Source: DATBVX01 sp963696675
Lineage (GTDB): Bacteria > Pseudomonadota > Gammaproteobacteria > Steroidobacterales > Steroidobacteraceae
NCBI GenBank assembly: GCA_963696675.1
Contig: CAVOLM010000065.1
Span: 1-64,000, forward strand
Direction: 5' to 3'
DNA length: 64,000 nucleotides
A program made the position numbers and the translations under genes. Below, in pieces: positions 31,210 through 41,512 of this stretch. The notes under the pieces are model-generated. The model made no database searches and was not told the DNA's origin. It saw only the letters and a list, made by a program, of their open reading frames with translations. Positions within the stretch are counted from its first letter, which is position 1, and every line of letters begins with the position of its first letter.

Positions 31210-31413
31210 ATGAAGTATCTGTCTGCACTCGCGATTGCTGCGACCCTGGCACTCGGCGGTGCCGCCGCGTTCGCGGCCGATCAGCCCGCTGCTTCCAGCA
31301 GCACCACCATGGATCACTCCCAGAAGGCGTGCGAGAAAGCGGCCGACGGCAAGAAGCTGACCGGCGATGCGCGCACCAAGGCGATCAAGGAGTGCCGTGA
31401 GGGCAAGAAGTAA
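31210..31413 (+). CDS. PsiF-repeat small periplasmic protein
   Basis: A 67-residue precursor with a signal peptide (MKYLSALAIAATLALGGAAAFA) and a short mature part. CEKAADGKKLTGDARTKAIKECREGKK matches the PsiF repeat: two cysteines flanking a basic helix with the GDAR turn. E. coli PsiF is induced by phosphate starvation; function is unknown. A GAGGAAG ribosome-binding site lies before the ATG. A large folded palindrome follows the stop codon within 15 bases. Confidence 0.8.
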   Translation: MKYLSALAIAATLALGGAAAFAADQPAASSSTTMDHSQKACEKAADGKKLTGDARTKAIKECREGKK

Positions 31414-31426
31414 CTGATCCGAATGC

Positions 31427-31515
31427 GCCCGCAGATCGCCGGCCTTCAGGGACTGATCGCAAACCCCGATCCACGCCGCGGATTGGCAGTTCCTGGGTCC
31501 GGCGGTCTGCGGGGC
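31427..31515. repeat. Folded 89-base palindrome after the psiF-like gene (possible small RNA or repeat element)
   Basis: The outer arms 31427-31442 and 31499-31515 pair over 16 positions with one G-U pair and one bulge. Inside, CAGGGACTG (31446-31454) pairs with CAGTTCCTG (31487-31495), again with a G-U pair, and GATCC pairs with GGATT around ACGCCGC. The G-U pairs fit RNA folding on the plus strand. There is no T-run after the stem and no coding sequence. It may be a 3' processing structure, a small RNA or a palindromic repeat element. Confidence 0.6.
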
Positions 31516-31639
31516 TACTTGCCCCCGTCTCCGCCGCGCCGTTTCAGGCCTGACACCCGACCTCAAGTCTCCTCGCTCTTGTAACGGGCGCGTCCCGCCC
31601 CAGTTACCTGCATCCCACCTGCCTTCATTGGTGCTTCGG

Positions 31640-32681
31640 ATGCGTAGTTCTGCGTTCCTTTCGGCTGTCGCCGACGACGATGTTCTGGATACCGAATCCG
31701 CTCCGGCCGGAGGCGCCATCGAGCGCACCAGCGCTGAAGCCGACATCGAAGCGCTGGATGCCTATTCCAAGGCCGTAATCGGCGCGGTGAACCGCGTGGG
31801 CCCCGCGGTCGTGAGCATCCAGGTGGGTCGTAACAGCACGGAGCGTGAACAGGCGGGTGGCGCCGGCTCTGGTGTCGTCATCACGCCCGATGGGTATCTC
31901 TTGACCAACCAGCACGTCGTGAATGGCGCACGGCACGTGCGTGTCGCGTTCGTCGATGGGCGAAGCGTCGATGCCGAGGTCGTCGGCGAAGACGAGGCGA
32001 CCGATCTAGCAGTCGTGCGCGCCCTGGCTTCGGGACTGCCGAGCGCCACTCTCTCGCCCGGCGATCCACTTCGCGTCGGGCAACTCGTCATCGCAGTCGG
32101 CAATCCGTACGGATTCCAGTCCACGGTATCGGCCGGGGTCGTCAGTGCACTTGGCCGAGCGTTGCGCAGCCGGCGCGGCCGCCTCATCGAGGACATCGTT
32201 CAACACACCGCGCCGCTGAATCCCGGCAATTCGGGCGGCCCGCTCGTCGATGCGCGCGGCAACGTTGTTGGCATCAACACCGCCATCATCGCTGTTGCAC
32301 AAGGGATCGGTTTCTCGGTGCCCGCGCCCACCGCGCATTGGGTGCTGGGGGAAATCTTCTCCCACGGACGCGTGCGCCGCGTCTATCTCGGCATCTCGGG
32401 TCGCGACCGCCCGCTCGACCGACGCCTGGTGCGCGCCCTGAGGCTGCAGGTCCATCAGGCGGTCGAAATCATCTCGATCGAACGCGCCAGCCCGACTGCG
32501 CAGACGGATCTGCGTATGGGCGACCTGATCGTCGGAGCGGGTGACTGCACCGATCCAGAGTATCGATGCACTGCATCGCTTCCTTAGCCACTGGCCGCTC
32601 GGCGAGGCACTCGAGCTGCGGGTCCTGCGCGGCACGCGCCTCCACGCGGTTCAATTGGTGCCGCAGGAGCTGAAGACCTGA
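31640..32681 (+). CDS. HtrA-type serine protease (S1C) with one PDZ domain and no visible export signal
   Basis: About 346 residues after removing one extra base near 32545. The trypsin fold has His92 (LTNQHVVNG), Asp122 (EATDLAVVRA) and Ser198 (LNPGNSGGPL), followed by a single PDZ domain ending VQLVPQELKT. DegS-like in size, but the N-terminus (MRSSAFLSAVADDDVLD) shows neither a signal peptide nor a membrane anchor. Either the start is wrong, or this is one of the cytoplasmic HtrA-like proteases known from several phyla. An in-frame TTG at 31628 adds only four residues and no signal. Confidence 0.85.
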
Positions 32682-32737
32682 GCTTCGGCTTGGCGCGACG
32701 CTCGTTCCTTGCACTTCAGGGCAAGTGACCGCTTGAA

Positions 32738-32760
32738 GGGGGTCCGATAGGATCGCCCCC
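32738..32760. repeat. G/C hairpin upstream of the zinc metallopeptidase gene
   Basis: GGGGG pairs with CCCCC and, inside, CGAT pairs with ATCG around a 3-base AGG loop, with a 2-base TC bulge. It lies between the S1C protease and the metallopeptidase start and could end the upstream transcript or shape the leader. No T-run follows. Confidence 0.45.
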
Positions 32761-32784
32761 CCCGCTGCAATTGGAGAGGCCGCC

Positions 32785-33656
32785 ATGCGCTGGAGAGAAG
32801 GACGACGCAGTGACAACGTCGAGGACTATCGCGGCAGTCCAATGGGAGGCGCCGGAGTCAAGATCGGCCTCGGTACGATTGTGGTGGTGTTGCTCGGCTG
32901 GGCCTTCGGCATCGATCCACGCGTGATGCTGGGACTGGTGAGCACAGTTGAGAATGCGCAGGTGCAGACGCCCCCGCCACCGGAGCCCGGTGTGCGGCAA
33001 ACCGGAAGCCCGGAAGATGAGGTGGCGGATTTCGCCTCGGTAGTGCTGGCGGACACAGAAGACACCTGGACGGCGCTCTTCGCCGAGCGCGGCCTGCAAT
33101 ACGTGCCGCCGAAGCTCGCCTTGTTTACCGACGTGGCGCAGACCGGCTTGCGGACGCGCTGGCGCGAGTGTCGGGCCGTTCTATTGCCCACTGGACCAGT
33201 AAGGTCTACATCGACCTGAGCTTCTACCGGGAGCTGCAGGAAAAGTTCGGCGCACCGGGTGACTTCGCACAGGCCTATGTCCTCGCTCACGAAGTGGGCC
33301 ACCACGTTCAGAATCTGCTCGGCACTTCGGACAAGGTGCGCGCCGCGCAGGAGCGCAGCTCGGAACGCGATGCCAATGCCCTGTCAGTGCGCCTCGAATT
33401 GCAGGCCGACTGTTACTCGGGAATCTGGGCAAATCACGCGGACCAGTCGCGTCATATCCTGGAGTCCGGTGACGTCGAGGAGGCACTCGGCGCCGCCGCC
33501 GCGGTCGGAGACGACACGATTCAGAAGCACGCGCGCGGTTACGTCGTGCCTGACTCGTTCACCCACGGCTCGGCTGAACAGCGCACACGCTGGTTCCGCA
33601 CCGGGCTGCAAAGCGGCACTCTGGAGAAGTGCGACACCTTCGGCGCGGGCGGTTGA
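32785..33656 (+). CDS. Neutral zinc metallopeptidase, YpfJ/KPN_02809 family
   Basis: About 289 residues after removing two extra bases (near 33151 and 33200). The N-terminal region has RGSPMGGAG and one transmembrane helix (IGLGTIVVVLLGWAFG); the catalytic motif is LAHEVGHHVQNLLG (HEVGH), with a downstream ERDANALSVRLELQADCYSGIWANHA carrying the third-ligand Glu typical of this family. It is predicted to be an inner-membrane-anchored periplasmic enzyme. Physiological substrates are unknown. GGAGAGG precedes the ATG. Confidence 0.9.
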
Positions 33657-33669
33657 TGACGAGAAAGGT

Positions 33670-36342
33670 TCAGTCTTCCCGAGGCGCCCGATAGGCCGGG
33701 CTGTAGACGCCGCCGCGCTGACTCGCTCGAGCCGGCGCGGTGCGAAACGGCTGCTCGGGAGCCGGTCTCACCGATCAGGTGCGCTGGAAGCTTGGCGGCA
33801 CTCAGCGACGATACGAGCAGGCTCGCGGCATACGGCACCGACTGAATCAGCAGGGCGATCTGCCACACCGTCATGTCCGGGCTTTGCATCAGCGGGATCC
33901 GGTGTACGGCCCACGCACCCAGCCACAGCGCCGTCATCATCAGGATTTCCTCGCGCGCCGCTGACACCGCACGCACCCACGCCTGCCGCTGTCCTTGTTT
34001 CGGCGTGCGGAAAAACGGTTCGTGGCGCGTCAGGAGACCGCGCACGGTAGCGACGCCGATCGTGTGTGCGAGGGCGAGCCCGGCCAGCGCCGCAGCTATC
34101 GTCTGGCGCAGATTCGCGCCGACGCAATTGCGATACAGGTGCACCAGCTTGATGAGCTTGAATGAGAACAGCGAGAGCGGCAGCACGCTGAACATCATCA
34201 GTGGCGGGTCGAACAGTTCCGGCGCCGTCACCATGGCCACCACCCAACCCGAGCGCCGCGACGATTGAACAGCAGATTGAAACCGTCCGCGAGCCACGGC
34301 AGCCAGCCCGCGATGAAGTGATATCGCTGGCCGGAGCTCAGTCCGGATGCTGCGCCAGGAAAGGAGCGCCCGGGAATGGGCCTTCAGAATCTGCATGGCG
34401 CCGTACGCCCAGCGATAACGCTGCTTCTTGTAGTCCGCGAAGGTATCGGGAATCAGGCCGCGGCCGTAGCTGTGCGGCACGTAGCTCGCTTCATACCCGC
34501 GTTCGAAGATGCGCAAGCCGAGCTCCGCGTCCTCGGTAATGCACCATTCAGCCCAGCCGCCGACCTCGTCCAGCACCTGCCGGCGCACGATGGTCATCGT
34601 GCCGTGCTGAATGATCGCGTTGCGCTCGTTGCGGGTGATCATGCCGATGCAGAAAAACCCGCGATATTCGGCGAAGCACGTCGCCTTGTAGGCGCTGTCG
34701 CTCGCATCGCGATAGTCCTGCGGGGCCTGCACGATCGCCAGGCGCGGGTTGTCGAACACCGGCACCAGATCCTTGAGCCAGTCCCGCGCCACGACGTAGT
34801 CGCTGTCGATTGCCGCGATGATGTCAGCGTCCCGGCGCGGTCTCGCGCAACGCGAAATTCGAGGCACCGGCCTTGAAGCCCGCCAGCGGATTCACGTGGA
34901 AGAAGCGAAAGCGGCTGCCGAGCTTCTGGCAGTGCTCCTGCACCGGCCGCCACACAGCCTCATCGCGGGTGTTGTTGTCGATGACGAGGACTTCATAGTC
35001 CGGGTAGTCGAGAGCTGCCAGGGCATCGAGCGTTTCGATCAGCATCTCCGGCGGCTCGTTGTGCGCCGGCACGTGGATCGACACCTTGTGCGTAGCGTGG
35101 CGGTCGCGCGCCGGAGTGAGCAAGCGCGGACGGGAAGTCGACCCAGTGCGCTTCCGCCCATTCGTGTGCTTCGGCCAGGAGCACGGCGATCACGCCCAGC
35201 ATGCCGATCATCAGCAGGGAGCCGACGACGACGCTGGTGACGGTGAGGTACTGCTGCGAATACTCGTAGACGATCCACACGGCCGCAGTGGCAGTGGCAT
35301 AGACGATCACGGCCAGGAAACTGCGGCCGCGCGCAGCCAGTGAGCGGCTGTGGATATAGAAAAAGCCGAGCAGCAATGCAGCGAGGCCCACAGAAATGGC
35401 CGCCAGAAAATGCCAGCCGGGAATTCGGACGATCGGCTCGATGAATGCGAACTTGGTATTCCGGGCGGCATCGTAGACGCCCCAGTAGGCACCGACCGCC
35501 CCTTCCTGCATCCCTTTCCAGGGCTGGTCAAAAGCCTCCATGAGGTAGTAGACGTACTTCTCCTGCTCCGGCCCGCGCCAGAAAACGCCTCAGGAAAAGC
35601 GCCTCGTTCGAGGGAGAGGCCACGGCTCCTTCACGGGTCCTGCCGTTGCTCGGCCAGCCCACTTCGGTAATCACGATTGGCTTGCCCGGAAAGGCTGCGG
35701 CGACTTCGCGCATGGTCAGAACCGTGAAGTCGACGGCGTGTTCGACATCCACCCCCTCCCAATACGGCAGCACGTGAATCGCCAGATAGTCCACGTGGTC
35801 GGCGAGTTCCGGGATGATGGAGCCAGACATGCCACGGCTCGGCAGTACTGACCGGCTGCTTTACTGCCGCCCTCACCCGATCGAGATAGGCGGTCAGGGA
35901 CTCGATGCTGATGTCCTGCCGGAGAATCGCCTCGTTACCGACGATCACCCGGACGACATTGCGATTGTTGTTGGCGAGGTCGATTACACGGGCAATTTCA
36001 GCCTCATTGTTGATCAGACTGTTGTTGATCCATGCGCCCAAGGCCACGTTGATGCCATGCTGGGCAGCCAATTTCGGGATCTCACGGCCAGTGTTCCCGC
36101 GGTGCTATAGGTGCGGACCGCGTGGGTCTTCCCCTCGAGCAAGGCGAGGTCCGACTCGATGTTCTGCCATCGACGGGAAGTCACCCTGACGCGGGATCCT
36201 GACCGGCTCTATAGGGTGAGAATGCGAAACCCTGCACCCGCGAAGGCCACTCAGGTTCGGCCGTGGGTCGATTGGCGTACGCCCACGCGGCTACTGTCGC
36301 GGCGCCAAACGCCACCGCGATGACGAAGTTGGTGACTCTCAA
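33670..36342 (-). CDS. GH17-GT2 fusion, NdvB-like beta-glucan synthase
   Basis: Reconstructed across about nine frame slips, the protein has roughly 885 residues. The N-terminal anchor and GH17-like domain contain VIVGNEAILR and ITEVGWPSNG, where the acidic residues of GH17 would lie. Several transmembrane helices follow, then a processive GT2 domain (SIHVPAHNEPPEMLIETL, AAIDSDYVV, WCITEDAELGLRIF, KKQRYRWAYGAM with the QxxRW motif) and more helices. This order matches P. aeruginosa NdvB, which makes cyclic beta-1,3-linked glucans connected with biofilm tolerance. TTG 36342 is chosen because GAGGACA lies before it. It ends at TGA 33670-33672. Confidence 0.85.
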
Positions 36343-36511
36343 TGGATGTCCTCGACCGGATCGGATGTCCGGGGCGCGCATTCTAGCGGGCCCCAGCGAA
36401 AAATCACGCAGTGCAGCGAAACGGTCGGGCGGTTGCCGCGCATCGCTCCGGAGACCCCGACTACCGGCAAGTCTGACCGCGCTGCCGGTCCGGTGTCTGT
36501 GCGACGAAGGC

Positions 36512-37513
36512 CTAATTGCGCGCCTTGGTGAGTGAGCTCCTCAGGGCCCGGGCGGCACCCACCAGCCCCAGGTCTGATCGAAGAATGGCGGTAGTGGGGA
36601 CGGACGCGAGGACCTGCGAGAAACGACCCTTGTCCTCAAAGCGCTGGCGGAACGCGCCGCTGCGCAGCGGGTCGATCAGCGCCGTGACCAGCCCGCCGGC
36701 CAGGTAGACACCATCCCAGGCTCCGAACATCAGCGCGGCGTCGCCTGCGAATCCGCCCAGCAGTTCGCAGAACAGCCGCACGGCCCGCACGCTCATGTCG
36801 TCCTTGCCGCTGAGCGCCGCACTCGCGATCTCTTCCGGGCTGGTGCCATTGGACTCGCGGTCATCGAGTGCACAGAGAATCGAATACAGATTGGAGAGCC
36901 CCTGGCCGGACAGCACGCGCTCGTAGGACACGCGCCCGAAGCGCTGCTGCAAGCAGCGCAGGACCTCCATCTCTTCGTCATCTCCCGGCGCCAGCCCGAC
37001 GTGTCCCCCTTCGGTCGCGAACACGACCGGCTCATCCGTATTGAGCTGCAGCGCGCTCACGCCAAGGCCCGTGCCCGGCCCCAGCACGACAACGGTTCCG
37101 TGCGCAGGAAGGCCGGCCGCTTGTTCGCCGCCGACGTTCACCAGATCGTCGCCGCCAAGCTCCGGCAGCGCCCAGCTGATCGCCTCGAAGTCATTTACAG
37201 CCAGCAGTTGCTTAAGCCCGAGTTCTTCGCGTGCCTGGTCGATGGAAAAATCCCACGCGCAATTGGTGATGCTCACCTGGCCATTGCGCACGATTCCAGC
37301 CAGCGCAAACGCGGCGCAGCGCGGCGCTTCGGAGACTTGCGACAGGTAGGTTTGAGCGACTTCGGTGACGCTGCGAAAGTCAGCCGTGCGAAAGTATTTC
37401 GGTTCCACCACTCGCACCGGCCCAGCCCCATTGAGGGCCGTCAAAGCAATGCGGATGTTGGTGCCCCCGATGTCTGCGATCAGGCCCAACGCGGCTCGAT
37501 GCGGGCGTTTCAT
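36512..37513 (-). CDS. glk: Glucokinase
   Basis: Encodes 333 residues in an intact frame. Phosphorylates glucose at the expense of ATP. ROK/HK-type motifs: LIADIGGTNIRIAL (phosphate 1), AVNDFEAISWAL with the catalytic Asp, VVLGPGTGLGVS (phosphate 2), ATEGGHVGLAP, and VYLAGGLV (adenosine). It matches the proteobacterial Glk family in size. A perfect 14-base LacI-type palindrome overlapping a candidate promoter lies upstream, so it is probably repressed by the neighbouring regulator. It would take up the glucose released by the GH3 beta-glucosidase. Confidence 0.94.
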   Translation of the reverse strand: MKRPHRAALGLIADIGGTNIRIALTALNGAGPVRVVEPKYFRTADFRSVTEVAQTYLSQVSEAPRCAAFALAGIVRNGQVSITNCAWDFSIDQAREELGLKQLLAVNDFEAISWALPELGGDDLVNVGGEQAAGLPAHGTVVVLGPGTGLGVSALQLNTDEPVVFATEGGHVGLAPGDDEEMEVLRCLQQRFGRVSYERVLSGQGLSNLYSILCALDDRESNGTSPEEIASAALSGKDDMSVRAVRLFCELLGGFAGDAALMFGAWDGVYLAGGLVTALIDPLRSGAFRQRFEDKGRFSQVLASVPTTAILRSDLGLVGAARALRSSLTKARN

Positions 37514-37723
37514 GATCAGTTCGAGACTCCTCGAATCGCGCGTCGGGATCGCAGCGCTATGCTGGTCGATTCGGACCGGGTGATCCGGACGGCGAGGAAA
37601 TAAGGGGGAGCCGCCGAATCACCCGCCCCGATCGATCGTGGAGGGTCGCAGCCGTCTTGGTTGTGTTGCTTACGCCTGCGCCCCACCTGAACCACTCGTG
37701 CCAAGCATCGATTCTCAATACTG

Positions 37724-37737
37724 TGACAGCGCTGTCA
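37724..37737 (-). promoter_or_regulatory. LacI-family operator and promoter upstream of glk
   Basis: TGACAGCGCTGTCA is a perfect 14-base palindrome with the central CG typical of LacI-family operators. On the minus strand the -35 hexamer TTGACA overlaps it and GAGAAT lies 16 bases downstream as a -10, so binding would block transcription toward glk. Its near-twin lies before the GH3 gene. Confidence 0.75.
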
Positions 37738-37778
37738 AGTTTTTTCGCAACATTTTGTGAATGGTCTGGCGTGACTGG

Positions 37779-38792
37779 CTAGGGCAACGGGGAAGCGGTC
37801 GAAGCCCGGCAGACCAGGCGGTATCCGAGCCTGACCGGTTTGGGCACCTTATGGGACTTGAGCATCTGCAGAAGCAGGTCGGTGGCGGAATAGGCAAGGT
37901 CGTAGCTCGGCTGATGAACGGTCGTGAGCTGCGGCCACACCGCCCTGGCGATGTACGTGTCGTCGAATCCGGCGACGGACAGCTGCTTGGGAATCTCGAT
38001 GCCCATTTCGTGTGCAGCCATCATCACGCCCGCCGCCATGTCGTCGTTGCTCGCGAAAATGGCCGTTGGCGGTTTTGGCATCGTGAGCAGCTGCCGCCCG
38101 GCCTCGCGCCCTGACTCGAACTCGAACAGACCATCCTTGACGATGTCGGGCTCGTACGGGATGCCGTGACGCTGAAGCGCGGCGCGAAATCCCTTCAGGC
38201 GCTGACCGCTCGCGAAGTGCTCGGGATGTCCCTTGATGAAGCCGATGCGTCGGTGCCCGAGGCTGAGCAGGTATTCGGTCATTTCGCGCGCCGCGCTCTC
38301 GTCGTCCATATCCGCGTACGGCGTGCGATGCGGCTTCTCATTGGGGGCGATGCGTACAAATGGCAACGAGCGTTGATCGAGCGCTGCGATCAGGTCCACC
38401 GACTCGCTGAGCGGAGGCGTGACGACCATGCCATCGGCGCGCGTCTGATCCACCAGGCCGGTGATCTCCCGCGCCAGTTCTGCGCCGCGGCCGCTGCATT
38501 GATGCACGAACAGTTGAAATCGCTCTTCGCGACAGCGCTCCATCGCGCCGTGCTGCACGTCCACGATGTAGTTCGCACTGGGATTCTCGTACACGAGGGC
38601 GATCAGGTACGAACGATTGCCAGCGAGGCTGCGCGCCGAAAGACTCGGGTGATAGTTGAGTTCCTTGACGACGGCGAGCACCCGTGCACGAGTCTCTTCC
38701 TTGACGTTCGGCTCGTCGTTGAGGACGCGGGAGACGGTCTTGATCGCGACGCCGGCCGCCTTGGCGACGTCGTCGATGGTTTTCCGGCGCAT
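37779..38792 (-). CDS. LacI family transcriptional regulator
   Basis: Encodes 337 residues in an intact frame. The N-terminal helix-turn-helix TIDDVAKAAGVAIKTVSRVLNDEPNVKEETRARV and hinge NYHPSLSARSLAG are canonical; the remainder is a periplasmic-binding-protein-like sensor with VAGFDDTYIA near the end. It is placed between the GH3 beta-glucosidase and glucokinase genes, all on the same strand, and both flanking genes carry the same palindrome upstream. It resembles regulators of beta-glucoside or glucan use in Xanthomonadales and Alteromonadales (SalR-type). The inducer is inferred to be a glucoside or glucose. Confidence 0.93.
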   Translation of the reverse strand: MRRKTIDDVAKAAGVAIKTVSRVLNDEPNVKEETRARVLAVVKELNYHPSLSARSLAGNRSYLIALVYENPSANYIVDVQHGAMERCREERFQLFVHQCSGRGAELAREITGLVDQTRADGMVVTPPLSESVDLIAALDQRSLPFVRIAPNEKPHRTPYADMDDESAAREMTEYLLSLGHRRIGFIKGHPEHFASGQRLKGFRAALQRHGIPYEPDIVKDGLFEFESGREAGRQLLTMPKPPTAIFASNDDMAAGVMMAAHEMGIEIPKQLSVAGFDDTYIARAVWPQLTTVHQPSYDLAYSATDLLLQMLKSHKVPKPVRLGYRLVCRASTASPLP

Positions 38793-38855
38793 ATGTGCTT
38801 ATTTGGCGGCGCAACGAGGCGACGAGTTTAACGCGCGGATCGTCGCTACGCGCAC

Positions 38856-41444
38856 TTACCGTGCGCAGGCAAGCACGTCGGCCTTGCCGGTCTCCAGACG
38901 CACGTTGGTGATGCTCAGGCCCAGCTGGCCCGCGGTGGCCAGCACGAATGGAGCGCTGACTTTCTTCATGTCCGCGCCGGCGTTCTGAAAGCAGCTCAGC
39001 AGGATCTTCAGGTTCCGCCACTCACCGCGTGGGGTGCTCTTCAGCACCTGCGCGATGGGTATGCTGCCCTTGCAGCCGATTCCACATTCGACGGAGAGCA
39101 GCACGTCGGCGGTGGGAGCCCCTGTAACGCGATAGTCGAATGCCAGCGACAGCTCGCCATTCGTCTCGCGCTGCAGATCAATCGGAGCGCCGCCCTCGAG
39201 CCCGAGTATGGCCGGCGCCGTGCCGTTCCAGCGTGCTGCGCGCGAATCCTCCTGCGCCGCGCGATCCTCGGCGAGGACTTCGAGACTGCCGCTATCGGTC
39301 CCTCGCCGCGCGCCACTCGGTTCGATGCGCGGACCAGTGCCTTCCTGCACGAACAGTCTCCAGCCGCGGCCGACCTTGCCCTTGGCAAAGAAGGTGCGCG
39401 AATCGATGCTCGCCGCAGCCCGGCGCGGCACGTCTTCCGACAGCGGCGCCAGATCGCCGGAATCCGCATACGTGAGACCGTATCCGTACGCGAACAACGG
39501 ACTCTCGCCGCCGTCGTCTCGGTTCACGCTCACCTGGTCCGGAGTTCGCGGCCATGAGAACGAGAGCTTGCCAGTGAAATCATGGTTTACGCTGCCATCC
39601 GGCTTGCGAAACAGCACGTCCGCCACGCCGCCGCCCTCCGATCCTGGAAGCCAGGCAGCCACGAACGCGTTCGACGCATTGATCTCGGGGTTCACCCAGA
39701 GCGGCCGGCCGGAGATGAACACCGCGATCACCGGAATGCCGTCGCCACCCAGCTTCTTCAGCAAGGCGAGATCACCCTTGTCACCGGGCGAATACTCGAC
39801 ATCGAGCAGGTCACCCTGAAATTCCGCGTACGGGTTCTCGCCGAACACAACGATCGCGACATCGGGCCGGGTGGTATATGTGCCTTGCCTGTTGAGTTCG
39901 GCGACGCCTCTGGCCGCTTTCACAGCCTCGCGAATGCCTTCATAGATGGATTGGGCGTTCGGAAACTGGGATCGGGTTGTGCCGGTGCCCTGCCACGAGA
40001 GTGTCCAGCCGCCGGATTGCTTCGCGATGTCGTCGGCACCATCGCCGGCGACGAGGACGCGTTGCCTTGGTTTGAGGGGCAGTACTTGCGCGGCGTTTTT
40101 CAGCAGCACGAGCGACTCGCGCACCGCACGGCGCGCCACTGCACGATGCTCTGGCGCACCGAGCAGTGCGAACTGCCCCGCGAGCGGGCGCGAGGATGGC
40201 TTACCAGCTTCGAAGAGCCCTGACCGTAGCTTGACGCGCAGGATGCGGCGCACGGCATCGTCGAGTCGCGCGGCCGGAACCTCGCCGGAACGCGCCTGCG
40301 CCAGGGTGCTTTCGTAAAGCTGTTTCCAGCTGTCCGGCGCCATGAACATGTCGAGACCGGCAACCAACGCCGCCGGACAACTGAAAGTCGTGCAACCGGG
40401 CACCTGACCGTGCGCGTTCCAGTCGCTCACGACGATGCCATCGAACCCCATGCGCCCCTTCAGCACATCGGTGAGGAGGCTGGCGTTACCGTGCATCTTC
40501 ACGCCCTGCCAGCTCGAGTAGGACACCATCACCGACTGCACGCCGGCCGCGATCGCGGCGGGATAGCCAGCACCGTGGATGTCACGCAATTGCGACTCGC
40601 TCGAACGGTTGTCGCCCTGGTCGCGACCCTCGGCGGTCCCGCCATCGCCGAGGAAGTGCTTGGCGGTGGAAATCACGTGCGGCGGACGCAGGAAATCTGG
40701 GTTGCCCGGCTCACCCTGCAGCCCGGTCACCATCGCGACGGCGAAGGAGCGCACGATTTCGGGATCTTCGGAATACGACTCGTAGGTACGCCCCCAGCGA
40801 TCGTCGCGAACCACGGCGAGCGTCGGGCCGAAGTTCCACTCCTGGCCGGTGACGCGCATCTCCCTGGCCGTGACGGCACCAATCTCACGGATGAGCTCCA
40901 CGTCTCGCGTCGCGCCGAGTGCAATGTTGTGCGGAAAAATCGTGGCCCCGATGATGTTCGCGTGGCCGTGTACCGCGTCCAGACCCCACAGGACCGGAAT
41001 TCCCGCTGCGCCATCGCTCTTGTCCACGGACGCGAGGTAGTACGCGTCGGCGGCCGCCAGCCACGCAGGTGCCAGCGCGAAGTCATCGCCACCCGGGCCG
41101 GAGTTGCCACCGTTGAGCACCGACCCGAGCCGGTAACGATGCACATCTTCAGGCGTTACGCTGGCGACGTCCGCCTGGATGACTTGCCCCACCTTGTCTT
41201 CGAGCGACATGGAGGCGAGCAGCCGCGTGATGCGCTCCTCGAGCGCGGCGTCGGGCGGCAATGGGCTCTTAGTTTCGGGCCAGAGCGACGGGTGTGCAGT
41301 GCCCAGAGCGGCTGGCGATTCTGCGCCAGCAGGCTTCGGGTCGACGGCATCGCGCGGCGAACAGCCCAGGACCACGAGCGGGAGAGAGCAAGCGGTGGCG
41401 CCGGCCCGCCGACATGAAATGCCTTTCGCGGAATTCCCGTTCAT
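38856..41444 (-). CDS. GH3 exo-beta-glucosidase, lipoprotein
   Basis: Encodes 862 residues in an intact frame. A lipobox (LVVLGC, Cys28) suggests periplasmic or outer-membrane anchoring. The GH3 N-terminal domain has VLWGLDAVHGHANI, STAKHFLGDGGT and the nucleophile Asp in GIVVSDWNAHG; the C-terminal sandwich holds VAIVVFGENPYAEFQGD. After residue ~650 is a carbohydrate-binding ExoP-like domain found in exo-1,3/1,4-glucosidases of Pseudoalteromonas and relatives. The enzyme removes glucose from beta-glucan ends. A LacI-type operator overlaps a consensus -35 box upstream, fitting control by the adjacent LacI protein. Confidence 0.94.
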   Translation of the reverse strand: MNGNSAKGISCRRAGATACSLPLVVLGCSPRDAVDPKPAGAESPAALGTAHPSLWPETKSPLPPDAALEERITRLLASMSLEDKVGQVIQADVASVTPEDVHRYRLGSVLNGGNSGPGGDDFALAPAWLAAADAYYLASVDKSDGAAGIPVLWGLDAVHGHANIIGATIFPHNIALGATRDVELIREIGAVTAREMRVTGQEWNFGPTLAVVRDDRWGRTYESYSEDPEIVRSFAVAMVTGLQGEPGNPDFLRPPHVISTAKHFLGDGGTAEGRDQGDNRSSESQLRDIHGAGYPAAIAAGVQSVMVSYSSWQGVKMHGNASLLTDVLKGRMGFDGIVVSDWNAHGQVPGCTTFSCPAALVAGLDMFMAPDSWKQLYESTLAQARSGEVPAARLDDAVRRILRVKLRSGLFEAGKPSSRPLAGQFALLGAPEHRAVARRAVRESLVLLKNAAQVLPLKPRQRVLVAGDGADDIAKQSGGWTLSWQGTGTTRSQFPNAQSIYEGIREAVKAARGVAELNRQGTYTTRPDVAIVVFGENPYAEFQGDLLDVEYSPGDKGDLALLKKLGGDGIPVIAVFISGRPLWVNPEINASNAFVAAWLPGSEGGGVADVLFRKPDGSVNHDFTGKLSFSWPRTPDQVSVNRDDGGESPLFAYGYGLTYADSGDLAPLSEDVPRRAAASIDSRTFFAKGKVGRGWRLFVQEGTGPRIEPSGARRGTDSGSLEVLAEDRAAQEDSRAARWNGTAPAILGLEGGAPIDLQRETNGELSLAFDYRVTGAPTADVLLSVECGIGCKGSIPIAQVLKSTPRGEWRNLKILLSCFQNAGADMKKVSAPFVLATAGQLGLSITNVRLETGKADVLACAR

Positions 41445-41512
41445 TGAAGCTCGCCGCCTGCGGATAGTTTGTCTTGATGAGACGCAAAGCGCGCGCGAGG
41501 ATCACACGGCAT

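Noticed and set aside
40410..41417. 335-codon frame opposite the GH3 gene
   Set aside because: Antisense shadow of an unbroken glycosidase; no domain in its translation.
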